A stretch of DNA of 61,787 nucleotides, from contig JAFTPH010000065.1 of the NCBI GenBank assembly GCA_017463365.1, positions 1 through 61,787 of the forward strand. The letters are read 5' to 3'. Position numbers and translations under genes: made by a program. This DNA is from Bacilli bacterium (lineage in GTDB: Bacteria; Bacillota_I; Bacilli_A; ML615J-28; CAG-313). Positions within the stretch are counted from its first letter, which is position 1, and every line of letters begins with the position of its first letter. The notes below the pieces were generated by a model. It saw only the letters and a list, made by a program, of their open reading frames with translations, was not told the DNA's origin and did no database searches. This document shows, in pieces, positions 1 through 8,694 of the stretch.

Positions 1-151
1 ATAATATAAATAGCGGCAACCATTGTACAATATATAAGATAGCAATTTCAATTTTAGTATCAATATATTCAGCTAGAATTTTACTAACATGTGATACTAA
101 AATGAACATAGCAATAACTATTCCTAATAAGATTTTGTGTTATCTTTTCAT
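1..151 (-). pseudogene. Partial small membrane protein with an early in-frame stop
   Basis: An open frame on the minus strand runs off the left edge and encodes a hydrophobic, membrane-like sequence (HKILLGIVIAMFILVSHVSK...). The only well-placed ATG, at 149-151 behind a TTAGGGA-like ribosome site, reads ATG AAA AGA TAA and stops at codon 4 just before this frame. The gene may be broken, may start at a later internal ATG near position 104-106, or the stop may be a base error. It follows the small membrane gene at 164-436 by about a dozen bases, so both could share a transcript. Function unknown. Confidence 0.3.
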
Positions 152-163
152 TTGATAAAGTCC

Positions 164-436
164 CTAAATATATTTTTTAATACATTCACAAAAATAAAAT
201 CCTAATAAATAAATTAATATATATTTTAACAAGATGTTAATCCAATTAATAGAAATAATTGAAGCAACCATCAATAAAACTGCATATATTAATCCACCAA
301 AAATCAATAAAACAAAGGTTTTTAAATATTTATTTTTATCAAATCCATAAATTAATGGAATTGGAATAGCAAATAAAATAAAAGATAAAAGATTTACAAA
401 AGGCATATACTTAATAATATTTAAAATTTTCTTCAT
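164..436 (-). CDS. Small multi-pass membrane protein, unknown function
   Basis: This encodes 90 residues with about three hydrophobic segments and a short lysine-rich C-terminus. The start at 436 is chosen because the ribosome site TAGGAG lies 10 bases before it, whereas the upstream in-frame ATG at 445 sits only one base from that site. No catalytic or binding motif is visible. I do not recognise a family. It is separated from yhaM by a terminator and probably belongs with the hydrophobic frame at the left edge. Confidence 0.6.
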   Translation of the reverse strand: MKKILNIIKYMPFVNLLSFILFAIPIPLIYGFDKNKYLKTFVLLIFGGLIYAVLLMVASIISINWINILLKYILIYLLGFYFCECIKKYI

Positions 437-445
437 ACCACTCAT

Positions 446-594
446 ACTCCTATATATATTTTACCACTAAATTGTTATTTTGGTCAATTATTTTAAATCC
501 TTTTCACTTATAATACAATTAATTAAGAGAAAGGTGACAAAATATTATATATAGAAAAGTCTCCTTTTTAAAGGAGACTAATTTATATATCTTT
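446..594. other. Intergenic region with promoter-like AT-rich DNA and yhaM terminator
   Basis: This 149-base gap contains the terminator described at 558-579 and AT-rich sequence that could hold the promoter of the small membrane gene. Nothing coding is visible. Confidence 0.5.
558..579 (-). terminator. Rho-independent terminator after yhaM
   Basis: Perfect 10-bp stem AGTCTCCTTT/AAAGGAGACT with a 2-base loop. On the minus strand it is followed by CTTTTC and lies 15 bases beyond the yhaM stop. Confidence 0.85.
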
Positions 595-1551
595 CTATTT
601 TATATTTGGTACATATAATGACTTACGACTTAATGTTGGAATTGGATTTGTTGTTGATCCCGCATCTGTTTTTGATACTTCCGCATTAATTCCGGCCATT
701 TTAGAGTCTAATAAATCAATATAGAATAATAATTGAGCTTCCATAATTAATGGTTCTTTAGGACTACCATACTCAAGTTCTCCATGGTGTGCTGCAATCA
801 TATGTTCTAAAGCTAGAACTTCTTCAGTGTTTAAAACATTTAGTTCTTTTGCCGCTTCATGTAACATTTGTAATCCAATTACAATATGCCCAAGAAGATT
901 TCCTTGAATTGAATAAGTTGGAATTTTTGAATCACTAATTTCAATTGTTTTACCAATATCATGAATTAAAATTCCTGAAAATAGTAAATCCTTGTTTAAC
1001 GCTGGATAGTTTAGTAAACATACTTCCGCAATCTTTAACATTGAATAAGTATGATAAACAAGACCATTTATATAATTATGATGCATTGTCATCGCTGCAG
1101 GATGAGTAAAGAATTTATCTGCACTTTCATTAATTAATTTCGCAACAACACTTCTTAGTACCGGATTAGAGATCTTAGATACATATTCTTTAATCCCTTG
1201 TTTTAGTTCTTCTATACTAAGTGGAGCACTGCGATAGAATTTCGCTTGTTCTTCTGGTGTTAATGCTACATCTTCAATACGGTTAATGATGATTTGGTTT
1301 TTCCCACCATATTCATTAACTTTAATTATCATCTTATATACAGTTCCAACTTTAATTTCTTTTTCCGCAAGTTCATTTACTAAATTAACCGTCCAAATTC
1401 TTGCGTCTGATAGATTTTCTCCATCAGAAATCATTAATCCATAATATGGAGTTTGGTTAACTGTTTGACGAACTTTACAGTCAGTTACTAATGCTAAAAT
1501 CTCTAAATTATTATCTCCAACTTTTAAATCTTTAAATTTTGGATAATCCAT
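595..1551 (-). CDS. yhaM: 3'-5' exoribonuclease YhaM
   Basis: 318 residues. An N-terminal OB-fold nucleic-acid-binding region (about 10-110) is followed by an HD phosphohydrolase domain with the HHNYINGLVYHT helix, the HDIGKT metal-binding motif and a later HH pair (AAHHGE). This order and length match YhaM, the Mn-dependent 3'-5' exoribonuclease of low-GC Gram-positives that trims RNA and single-stranded DNA in the cytoplasm. Its ATG shares one base with the stop of cca (TAATG), so the two genes are translationally coupled. A strong terminator follows. Confidence 0.93.
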   Translation of the reverse strand: MDYPKFKDLKVGDNNLEILALVTDCKVRQTVNQTPYYGLMISDGENLSDARIWTVNLVNELAEKEIKVGTVYKMIIKVNEYGGKNQIIINRIEDVALTPEEQAKFYRSAPLSIEELKQGIKEYVSKISNPVLRSVVAKLINESADKFFTHPAAMTMHHNYINGLVYHTYSMLKIAEVCLLNYPALNKDLLFSGILIHDIGKTIEISDSKIPTYSIQGNLLGHIVIGLQMLHEAAKELNVLNTEEVLALEHMIAAHHGELEYGSPKEPLIMEAQLLFYIDLLDSKMAGINAEVSKTDAGSTTNPIPTLSRKSLYVPNIK

Positions 1552-2978
1552 TAAATTAATCCCCCTTCAACTAAAGCATTATATTTTGGTTTTTTCTTTA
1601 GTAGCATTTTCTTCATATTGTTTTCAACTTGTTTAGTTGTTTCTTGAACTTCTTCTTCCGTCATTTCATCATCTAATAATAAGTCTAGATTAGCCTTAAC
1701 TAGTTTTTCAAGTTCAATTAAATATTCTTGTTTTAGTTGTTCTAAATCATTTTCTTTTACTTCTTTAACTGGACCTTTTACTTTTTTGATTTGTCCTTCA
1801 ATAATACCTTTTTCAATCAAGATATTTTTAGCTTCCGTATTTAAGTCTTCAAAAGAGTTTTTGATTTCTCCAATAACAACTTTTTGTCTTAATGCTTCAA
1901 TTACTTCTGAAACAAATGGACCTGTTGCCCCATTTGTTAAAGCTAAAACATCGTTTCCTTTGAATTCAAGTTCGCTAGCTGAATTAATTGGCATACTTCT
2001 TCCAAGTCTTTCAATTTCTCTTTCGCTAGATTTTAATTCTTTATTAGTAATCGTTCTAATACGATCAACAGATGAAAGGATATCAGCACCATAATGGAAG
2101 ATATGCATTCTATCAACTGGAGCATCTTTTAATTCTTCTAAAGTTTTAAGAATTGTTTTGATTTTTGTTAACATTACTCTGTCTAATGATAAGTTTTGAG
2201 GAATGCTGCCATTTAAATAGAAACATAAAGCGAATTTTTCTTCTGTTGATAATTTATTAAAATTCTTTTTAACTAATTCAATTCCTTTTGAATATGCTCT
2301 TAAGTAATCAACTACTTTTAATTTAAGCATTTGTTTTAAAGCTTTTTTACCATATTTACTATCAAAAATTACAAACATTTTTTCGTTTAATTTATTATCT
2401 GAAATATTTGTTAGTTGAAGAACAGATTGTCTAATTCCTTCTTTAGTTCTAAAAGTAAAATGGAAACCAAATCTCGCAATTAATTCAAAACCTCTTAAAA
2501 TACGTACTGGGTCTTCTTTATAACGTTTTTTAGGACGACCAATAACATTAATTCTTTTTCTCTTAATGTCTTTTAACCCTTTACATAAATCAATTACTTT
2601 TAAATTTTGAGTCATTGCTAGAGCGTTAACTGTATAATCACGACGATCAATATCATCTGATAAATTTGTTGAATAGTATTTAGCTGATGGATGACGAGAA
2701 ATTGAAGCATATTCTTCACGTTTAAAGGTACTTACTTCAAATTCATATTCACCATCTTTAATAATTACACAACCATCAGCTGCATAATCCATATTAACAT
2801 TCGGGAAGAATTTATTAATTTCTTGAGGAGTAGCACTAGTTGCGATATCAATATCAACAAAATCATTTTTCATTACATAATCACGAACCATTCCCCCTAC
2901 GAAAAATGCTTCATATGTTAATTCATGAAATCTTTTAAGAAGCGCTTGTCCTTTTTCTAAATATTCTCTTTGATTCAT
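1551..2978 (-). CDS. cca: CCA tRNA nucleotidyltransferase / poly(A) polymerase family
   Basis: 475 residues. The N-terminal nucleotidyltransferase domain shows GGMVRDYVM, then the catalytic pair in FVDIDIATSA and the NALAMT segment, followed by the RNA-binding head (RILRGFELIARFGF). This family adds or repairs the 3' CCA of tRNAs. From about residue 400 there is a long Lys/Glu-rich, probably coiled-coil tail beyond the usual core, so a poly(A) polymerase-like role cannot be excluded by eye. The start has an AAGGAGAAC ribosome site. It lies between ychF and yhaM, all on the minus strand, in an RNA-metabolism cluster. Confidence 0.88.
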   Translation of the reverse strand: MNQREYLEKGQALLKRFHELTYEAFFVGGMVRDYVMKNDFVDIDIATSATPQEINKFFPNVNMDYAADGCVIIKDGEYEFEVSTFKREEYASISRHPSAKYYSTNLSDDIDRRDYTVNALAMTQNLKVIDLCKGLKDIKRKRINVIGRPKKRYKEDPVRILRGFELIARFGFHFTFRTKEGIRQSVLQLTNISDNKLNEKMFVIFDSKYGKKALKQMLKLKVVDYLRAYSKGIELVKKNFNKLSTEEKFALCFYLNGSIPQNLSLDRVMLTKIKTILKTLEELKDAPVDRMHIFHYGADILSSVDRIRTITNKELKSSEREIERLGRSMPINSASELEFKGNDVLALTNGATGPFVSEVIEALRQKVVIGEIKNSFEDLNTEAKNILIEKGIIEGQIKKVKGPVKEVKENDLEQLKQEYLIELEKLVKANLDLLLDDEMTEEEVQETTKQVENNMKKMLLKKKPKYNALVEGGLI

Positions 2979-2996
2979 AAATGTTCTCCTTATCGG

Positions 2997-4094
2997 TTAT
3001 ACATTAAATTTAAACAACATGATATCGCCATCTTGAACAACGTAATCTTTACCTTCTTGACGTACTCGACCAGCATCTTTAACTGCTTGTTGTGAACCAT
3101 ATTTCATGAAATCATCATAACTCATTGTTTCAGCTTTAATAAATCCACGTTCAAAATCAGTATGGATAATCCCAGCACATCCAGGAGCTTTCATTCCTTT
3201 TTTGAAAGTCCAAGCACGGCATTCTTTTTCTCCAGCAGTAAAGAATGTTGCAAGACCTAATAAATCATAAGCTTCTTTTACTAGCTTATCTAATCCAGAT
3301 GATGAAACTCCTAAATCTTCTAGGAACATTGCGCGATCTTCATCATCTAAATCACTTAATTCTTCTTCAATTTTCGCACTAATCATTACAACTTTAGAGT
3401 TTTCTTTTTCAGCAAATTCTTTAACTAATTCAACGTATTTGTTACCTTCTGCGATTTCATCTTCCCCGACGTTCGCGACATATAACATTGGTTTCATTGT
3501 TAAGAAGGCATAGTTTTTAATAAAGGCTTTTTCTTCTTCATCTAAATTTGCCATTCTTGCCGGTTTACCTTCATCTAAAACTGCTTTGATTTTTTGTAAA
3601 ATAGCATATTCTTTAACCGCATCACTACCTGGTTCACAGTGAGCTTTCTTTTCAATTTTCGGAATTCTTTTTTCTACTACTTCTGAATCCGCAAAAATTA
3701 ATTCTAGATTAATTGTTTCAATATCACGAATCGGATCAACACTACCTTCAACGTGAACAATATCTCCTGAGTCGAAACATCTTACTACTTGGCAGATCGC
3801 ATCAACATCACGAATATGTGATAAGAATTGGTTTCCAAGACCTTCACCTTTACTTGCTCCTTTTACAAGTCCCGCAATATCAGTGAATGAAAAGGCGGTA
3901 GGTACAACACTTCTTGGATTAACAATCTTAACGATGTTATCTAGTCTTTCATCTTTTACTTCAACAATTCCCACATTTGGTTCGATAGTCGCAAAAGGAT
4001 AGTTTGCTGCTAAAATTTTTGATTTTGTAATTGCGTTAAATAAAGTTGATTTACCAACGTTTGGTAATCCAACAATTCCTGCTGTTAAACCCAT
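2997..4094 (-). CDS. ychF: Redox-responsive ATPase/GTPase YchF (OLA1 family)
   Basis: 365 residues, the normal family length. The G1 loop GIVGLPNVGKSTLFNAIT is at residues 5-22, the G3 region is DIAGLVKGASKGEGLG, the specificity motif appears as NVGE instead of NKxD (as expected for the ATP-preferring YchF branch), and a C-terminal TGS domain ends in VQDGDIMLFKFNV. The protein binds ribosomes and is linked to stress responses. The ribosome site AGGAGATG precedes the ATG. It starts 11 bases after the stop of the membrane protein gene at 4106. Confidence 0.96.
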   Translation of the reverse strand: MGLTAGIVGLPNVGKSTLFNAITKSKILAANYPFATIEPNVGIVEVKDERLDNIVKIVNPRSVVPTAFSFTDIAGLVKGASKGEGLGNQFLSHIRDVDAICQVVRCFDSGDIVHVEGSVDPIRDIETINLELIFADSEVVEKRIPKIEKKAHCEPGSDAVKEYAILQKIKAVLDEGKPARMANLDEEEKAFIKNYAFLTMKPMLYVANVGEDEIAEGNKYVELVKEFAEKENSKVVMISAKIEEELSDLDDEDRAMFLEDLGVSSSGLDKLVKEAYDLLGLATFFTAGEKECRAWTFKKGMKAPGCAGIIHTDFERGFIKAETMSYDDFMKYGSQQAVKDAGRVRQEGKDYVVQDGDIMLFKFNV

Positions 4095-4105
4095 ATATTC
4101 ATCTC

Positions 4106-4972
4106 CTATAAAAATATTACTAATCCAATAATAAGTAAAATTCTAAATACAATATTACTTAACATTGATTGTTTGTTATAAAAATAATTTAAATTTAAAA
4201 CACCTTGATAAATAAGTGAACCTATAAAAATATATATAAGTGAAATAACTGTCCCACTTGAGAATAAACTAAAACAAGCAATATCAAGGACAGCCCCTAC
4301 AATAGTCATCAAAATAAAGGTCGCGGGAGTACTAAGAAGGGTACTTTCATCGATTGCTCCAAATAGATGCTTTCTAAAAACATATTCTTGAACAACACTA
4401 TAAGTCATAAGAATTAAAATTATTTTCCACATACTTATGGAGTTCATAAATAAATCAGCATCAGCTATCGTTCCTTGAATATATTCTTTCATATATAACG
4501 GAATAACACTAATTGGTGTTTCTTTAGTTAAAAAGATTAAACCAACACCAATTATACTCATTATAATCGCACTAATAAATGCCCGTTTTTTTTCTGTTAT
4601 TTTGTAATCAACAAAAATGTTTTTCGCATTAATCAATAGTATTAAAAGAAACATAATTAAACTAGTTATTAAAAGGGCATTAATACTTGAGAAATACGTA
4701 ATATCTTTAGGCATTGGATCGCCAATTTCTCCATATTCTCCTGGTTTTAATTTATCAAAGAATACTCCATATAAAACAAATAAACCACCATTTAAAAGAA
4801 AAGCAATTCCTAAGTATAAATAAATATGAAGTTTAAATAATCCCGTTTCATCAACTGGAATTTCACCTGTTTCCATAATTCTTTGAATTTCTTCGCTATG
4901 TGTTCCACATTTAGTACAATATTCTTCGTTATTATTCAAAACACGATAACAATTATTACATCTTATTTTCAT
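4106..4972 (-). CDS. Zinc-ribbon membrane protein of CPBP/Abi-like type
   Basis: 288 residues. The N-terminus is a four-cysteine zinc ribbon (CNNC...CTKC), followed by about seven hydrophobic segments. A stretch reading VQEYVFRKHLFGA resembles CPBP motif 1 (EExxxR) with the first Glu replaced by Gln. The second and third CPBP histidine motifs are not evident, so intramembrane protease activity is doubtful. The ATG at 4972 is preferred over an in-frame GTG at 4981, which forms part of the ribosome site TAGGTG. A good promoter (TTGCGT-17-TATAAT) lies just upstream. Confidence 0.6.
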   Translation of the reverse strand: MKIRCNNCYRVLNNNEEYCTKCGTHSEEIQRIMETGEIPVDETGLFKLHIYLYLGIAFLLNGGLFVLYGVFFDKLKPGEYGEIGDPMPKDITYFSSINALLITSLIMFLLILLINAKNIFVDYKITEKKRAFISAIIMSIIGVGLIFLTKETPISVIPLYMKEYIQGTIADADLFMNSISMWKIILILMTYSVVQEYVFRKHLFGAIDESTLLSTPATFILMTIVGAVLDIACFSLFSSGTVISLIYIFIGSLIYQGVLNLNYFYNKQSMLSNIVFRILLIIGLVIFL

Positions 4973-4990
4973 ATTTTTCACCTATTTATT

Positions 4991-5019
4991 ATTATATCAA
5001 ATTTTTTATATTTACGCAA
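4991..5019 (-). promoter_or_regulatory. Sigma-A promoter of the zinc-ribbon membrane gene
   Basis: The minus strand reads -35 TTGCGT (5014-5019), a 17-base spacer and -10 TATAAT (4991-4996). The ribosome site and ATG follow at about 20 bases. Confidence 0.6.
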
Positions 5020-5039
5020 AGTTTTAGACAATTTTAAAA

Positions 5040-5058
5040 AAGTTCCCTTTGGGAACTT
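5040..5058 (-). terminator. Terminator after the HAD phosphatase gene
   Basis: Stem AAGTTCCC/GGGAACTT with a TTT loop, followed on the minus strand by TTTTTAAAATTG. It begins one base after the stop codon. Confidence 0.8.
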
Positions 5059-5059
5059 C

Positions 5060-5737
5060 TTACTCTATTATATCTATTAACTCTTGTGGATTTGAAATAA
5101 TTAATCCTGCGCCACTTTGAATTAAAAATTCTTTTGTTCTAAATCCCCAATCTACTGCAACACAGTCAATTCCTGCATTTTTTGCTGTTAAAACATCAAC
5201 ATCAGAATCACCTACATAAAGGGTATTTTCTTTAGAAATATTAAGTTTATCTAAAACATAATTAACCATCGCAGGATGAGGTTTTTTAGGTCTAATCGGA
5301 TCATCTCCTACTGCTACATCTACTAATCCTGGATAGTAATCATTACATAATGAAACAACAGCAGGATGAATTTTATTAGATGCAACAGCAATCTTACATC
5401 CCTTTTCTTTTAAAGCATGAAGCATTTCAATGATACCATCATAGGGTTTCGTTTTAATGGCACAGTGAGCTTGATAATATTCACTAAACATCTTAAAGGT
5501 TTTTAAAATATCTTCCTTACTAGTATCTTTAGGAACAGCTCTCTCTATTAATTTCATAACCCCATTACCAACAAAACTTCTTACCTCATCAACTGTTCGC
5601 TTCTGATATCCAATCATCTTAAATACCGCATTTAAACTATCAGCCAAATCATCTAAAGTGTTTAAAATAGTCCCATCTAAATCAAAGATAACTAGTTTAT
5701 AACTTTTATTTTTTAAAGTATTCATCATATCTTTCAA
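5060..5737 (-). CDS. HAD hydrolase, phosphoglycolate phosphatase-like
   Basis: 225 residues with the full HAD signature: VIFDLDGTI nucleophile motif (Asp19, Asp21), a cap domain, AVASNK motif II, lysine in RPKKPHP, and VGDSDVDVLTA motif IV. The likely reaction is phosphate ester hydrolysis (phosphoglycolate or nucleotide phosphate, PGP/PpaX group). The gene overlaps the end of ppa by 32 bases, so the start is uncertain: ATGs at 5737, 5728 and 5725 are all possible and none has a strong ribosome site. Coupling with ppa suggests a shared role in pyrophosphate or phosphate handling, in the manner of PpaX. Confidence 0.85.
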   Translation of the reverse strand: MKDMMNTLKNKSYKLVIFDLDGTILNTLDDLADSLNAVFKMIGYQKRTVDEVRSFVGNGVMKLIERAVPKDTSKEDILKTFKMFSEYYQAHCAIKTKPYDGIIEMLHALKEKGCKIAVASNKIHPAVVSLCNDYYPGLVDVAVGDDPIRPKKPHPAMVNYVLDKLNISKENTLYVGDSDVDVLTAKNAGIDCVAVDWGFRTKEFLIQSGAGLIISNPQELIDIIE

Positions 5738-6236
5738 TCGCTTCTTTAATTAAACGCTGTGCTTCTTTTGGACCTCTTGTTTCCACAATTGAAGTAGTCA
5801 TTCCTTCAAGTTCTTTATATACTCTAAAGAAGTGTCTCATTTCTTCTAAAATATGTTCTGGTAATTCATCAATATTTGAATATGAATTCCATGATGGGTC
5901 TTTACATGGTACAGCAATAATCTTTTCATCAATCATATCATTATCAATCATTTTAATTACACCAATTGGACGACATTCAACTAAACATAGTGGAACGATT
6001 TCTGATTGACATAAAACTAAAACATCTAATGGGTCATTATCTCCCCCATATGTTTTAGGAATAAATCCGTAGTTAGCTGGATAATGCGTTGAAGTAAATA
6101 ATACCCTATCTAAAATTAATCTTCCTGATTCTTTATCTAATTCATATTTCATTTTACTGTTTTTAGAAATTTCAATACACGCAATAAACTTTGTTGGTGT
6201 AACTCTTTTAATATCTATATCATGCCAAATATTCAT
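5706..6236 (-). CDS. ppa: Soluble inorganic pyrophosphatase, family I
   Basis: 176 residues. The family I signature is clear: YGFIPKTYGGDNDPLDVLVL, with the metal-binding DNDPLD. The enzyme hydrolyses pyrophosphate to drive biosynthesis in the cytoplasm. The ATG is preceded by AGGAGAG. It starts the two-gene unit ppa-HAD phosphatase, with a 32-base overlap. The upstream gap is divergent with the plus-strand gene at 6326 and carries a TATAAT on the minus strand. Confidence 0.95.
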   Translation of the reverse strand: MNIWHDIDIKRVTPTKFIACIEISKNSKMKYELDKESGRLILDRVLFTSTHYPANYGFIPKTYGGDNDPLDVLVLCQSEIVPLCLVECRPIGVIKMIDNDMIDEKIIAVPCKDPSWNSYSNIDELPEHILEEMRHFFRVYKELEGMTTSIVETRGPKEAQRLIKEAIERYDEYFKK

Positions 6237-6325
6237 ATATATCTCTCCTTGTAACTTAATCTTATTATAACATATTTTGCTTTTTATTGAAAATTATTTT
6301 ATAATTATACTAGAGGTATAGATAT

Positions 6326-6616
6326 ATGGTCGTATTTTTAACAAACAAATTTTTAGAACTTATTCCTAATAATGATGATACTTTAATCATCGAAAAAGCT
6401 GTGGAACTTGTTGATGATTGTCACTTAGTAGTTGATGGAAAAACAATTGAATTTGATTATTTAATTGCTTATGATCAATCATTTATTGAAAAGCATCACT
6501 TGCCATTTGTGATGGATGGAAAAAATATTATTACTAATTGGGTAGGACAAAGCTCAATTGAGAACATTTATATAGGAAATTTTCAAAAAGCAATTGAAGA
6601 TTTATTTGAAAACTAA
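6326..6616 (+). CDS. Small hypothetical protein
   Basis: 96 residues on the plus strand, behind the ribosome site AGAGG about eight bases from the ATG. The sequence is acidic and soluble, with segments such as KTIEFDYLIAYDQS and NIYIGNFQKAIEDL that faintly recall pieces of an FAD/NAD-dependent oxidoreductase, but no nucleotide-binding glycine motif is present. I do not recognise it. A strong terminator follows immediately, so it is a complete monocistronic unit. Confidence 0.65.
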   Translation: MVVFLTNKFLELIPNNDDTLIIEKAVELVDDCHLVVDGKTIEFDYLIAYDQSFIEKHHLPFVMDGKNIITNWVGQSSIENIYIGNFQKAIEDLFEN

Positions 6617-6646
6617 AATAGTTATTTTGATAAAAAATAACTATTT
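6616..6646 (+). terminator. Terminator after the 96-residue gene
   Basis: 13-bp stem AAATAGTTATTTT/AAAATAACTATTT followed by TTTTCTTTT. Confidence 0.85.
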
Positions 6647-6714
6647 TTTCTTTTACCAAATTATGGTTATATATATTTAATATTTTTGGTAAAAATAAGA
6701 ATGGTGATTTAGAT

Positions 6715-8655
6715 ATGCTTAGGAAAATATTAAAAATATCAAAAATATTATTAGTTTGTTTTGTTAGTTTAATATCTATTTTAGTAATTACTTTTTCAAT
6801 TATAAACTATAATTTAAAATATGAAATGCCTCAAATATTAAACATTGAACTATATGATAATAATAACCAAAAGTATTTATCAGTTTCTAATAATCGTAAA
6901 CAATCCTATGTTACTTTAGATGAAATTAGCCCTTATGTAATTGATGCTTTTATTGCTATTGAAGATAAACGTTTTTATGATCATCAAGGGGTTGATTTTA
7001 TCCGCATTGGTGGCGCAATTATCTCTGATATAAAAAATCAAGAATTCGTGGAAGGGGCTTCAACCATTACGCAACAATATGTTAAAAACTTATATTTAAG
7101 TAGCGATAAAACGATTGAGAGAAAGCTTCATGAAGTAATGATTGCGATGAACATTGAGCGTCAATATAATAAGAATGATATCTTAGCTGGTTATTTAAAT
7201 TCCATTTATTTTGATAGTGGAGCATATGGCATTGAAGATGCTAGTATCTATTATTTTGGTAAAAGCGCTAAAGACTTAAACTTGGTTGAAGCTTGTAGTT
7301 TGGCAGCCATCCCTAAAAGTCCTAGTAATTATTCTCCTATTAAAAATCCAGAAAATAATAAAACACGACGAAATTTAATTCTTCAAGAATTATATAATGA
7401 TGGTAAGATTAATGAAGAAACGCTTATTTCTTCTAAAGCATCTGATATCAATCTAGTAGGTAAAAACCCCAATATGCTAAATGAAAATGCGCCATACTTT
7501 CAAGACTTAGTGCTAAAAGAATTAAGTACGATGGGATGGTTAAATGACTATACTGCCAAAGGATTAAAGGTATACACAACCCTTGATTCTAAGCTTAATA
7601 ATAGTATTATTAAAAGTATTAATAAACGTTTACCTAATGAAGAAATTGAAGCAGCAGTTTACGCGTTAAATCCCAAAACCGGTGAAGTGTTAGCGGTTGT
7701 TGGGGGTACTAATTATCAGGATAGTTCTTTTAACAGGGCAGTAGATGCTCTTCGTCAAAGTGGTTCTACTATTAAACCTTTTCTATATTTAGCAGCCTTG
7801 GAAAATGGCTTTACACCAGCGACAACCTTTAAAAGTGAAAAAACTACCTTTTATGTAAATGGCGAAGCTTACTCTCCTAACAATTATGCGGATATATATG
7901 CCAATCAAGATGTTTCAATGGTATATGCTTTAGCTACTAGCGATAATATATATGCGGTTAAAACCCACCTCTTCTTAGGCACTGATACTCTAGTAAATAT
8001 GTTAAAAAGATTAAAAATATCTGGTAATATCCCAAGTGTTGCATCCCTCGCTTTAGGAACATATGAAATAAGTCTTCAAGAACTTTCAACTGCCTATAGT
8101 GTTCTTGCTAATGAAGGAGTATATTTAGAACCAACTTTAATAACTAAAATAACCACTTTTGATGATGAAGTTCTTTATGAAAATAAATCAAAAACTGTAG
8201 AACGTCTAGCAAATATTCAAGATGTTTATCTCTTAAATGAATCAATGACTTCTATTTTTGATAACTCGATGACTTATAATATAAGACCTACGGGCGGACG
8301 TCTTGTATCTTTATTAACCCATAAGTATGCGGCTAAATCAGGTTCTACCAAAACCGATAATTTAATGGTTGGTTATAATCCTGATATTTTAGTAGCTGTA
8401 TGGACAGGATATGATGATAACCGAATTATTGAAAATCACGAAGATACAACATTTGGAAAATATATTTGGGCTGAGGTTATTGAAAGTTATTTAAAAGATA
8501 AACATACATCTTGGTATGAAACTCCTGAGGGAATTATATCAGTCGATTTAAATCCTATGACTGGTTTTTATCCCGCAATTGGTGAATATCATAAAGATAT
8601 TTATTTTAAAAGAAATAATATTCCTTGGTATATTGAATTATTATATAATAAATAA
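6715..8655 (+). CDS. Class A penicillin-binding protein (PBP1A type)
   Basis: 646 residues. An N-terminal membrane anchor (about 8-33) is followed by a GT51 glycosyltransferase domain (EDKRFYDHQGVD, GASTITQQYVKNL) and a transpeptidase domain with the SxxK serine in SGSTIKPF, SxN as SDN, and KSGS in place of KTG. It polymerises and cross-links peptidoglycan outside the membrane. It is shorter than PBP1 proteins carrying C-terminal extensions. The ATG follows GGTGATTTAG. It is monocistronic, flanked by terminators on both sides. Confidence 0.95.
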   Translation: MLRKILKISKILLVCFVSLISILVITFSIINYNLKYEMPQILNIELYDNNNQKYLSVSNNRKQSYVTLDEISPYVIDAFIAIEDKRFYDHQGVDFIRIGGAIISDIKNQEFVEGASTITQQYVKNLYLSSDKTIERKLHEVMIAMNIERQYNKNDILAGYLNSIYFDSGAYGIEDASIYYFGKSAKDLNLVEACSLAAIPKSPSNYSPIKNPENNKTRRNLILQELYNDGKINEETLISSKASDINLVGKNPNMLNENAPYFQDLVLKELSTMGWLNDYTAKGLKVYTTLDSKLNNSIIKSINKRLPNEEIEAAVYALNPKTGEVLAVVGGTNYQDSSFNRAVDALRQSGSTIKPFLYLAALENGFTPATTFKSEKTTFYVNGEAYSPNNYADIYANQDVSMVYALATSDNIYAVKTHLFLGTDTLVNMLKRLKISGNIPSVASLALGTYEISLQELSTAYSVLANEGVYLEPTLITKITTFDDEVLYENKSKTVERLANIQDVYLLNESMTSIFDNSMTYNIRPTGGRLVSLLTHKYAAKSGSTKTDNLMVGYNPDILVAVWTGYDDNRIIENHEDTTFGKYIWAEVIESYLKDKHTSWYETPEGIISVDLNPMTGFYPAIGEYHKDIYFKRNNIPWYIELLYNK

Positions 8656-8657
8656 AA

Positions 8658-8684
8658 AATAAGAGAAGTATTACTTCTCTTATT
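8658..8684. terminator. Bidirectional terminator between the PBP and HtrA-like genes
   Basis: 13-bp stem AATAAGAGAAGTA/TACTTCTCTTATT in the convergent gap, A-rich on one side and T-rich on the other. Confidence 0.85.
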
Positions 8685-8694
8685 GTTTTACATT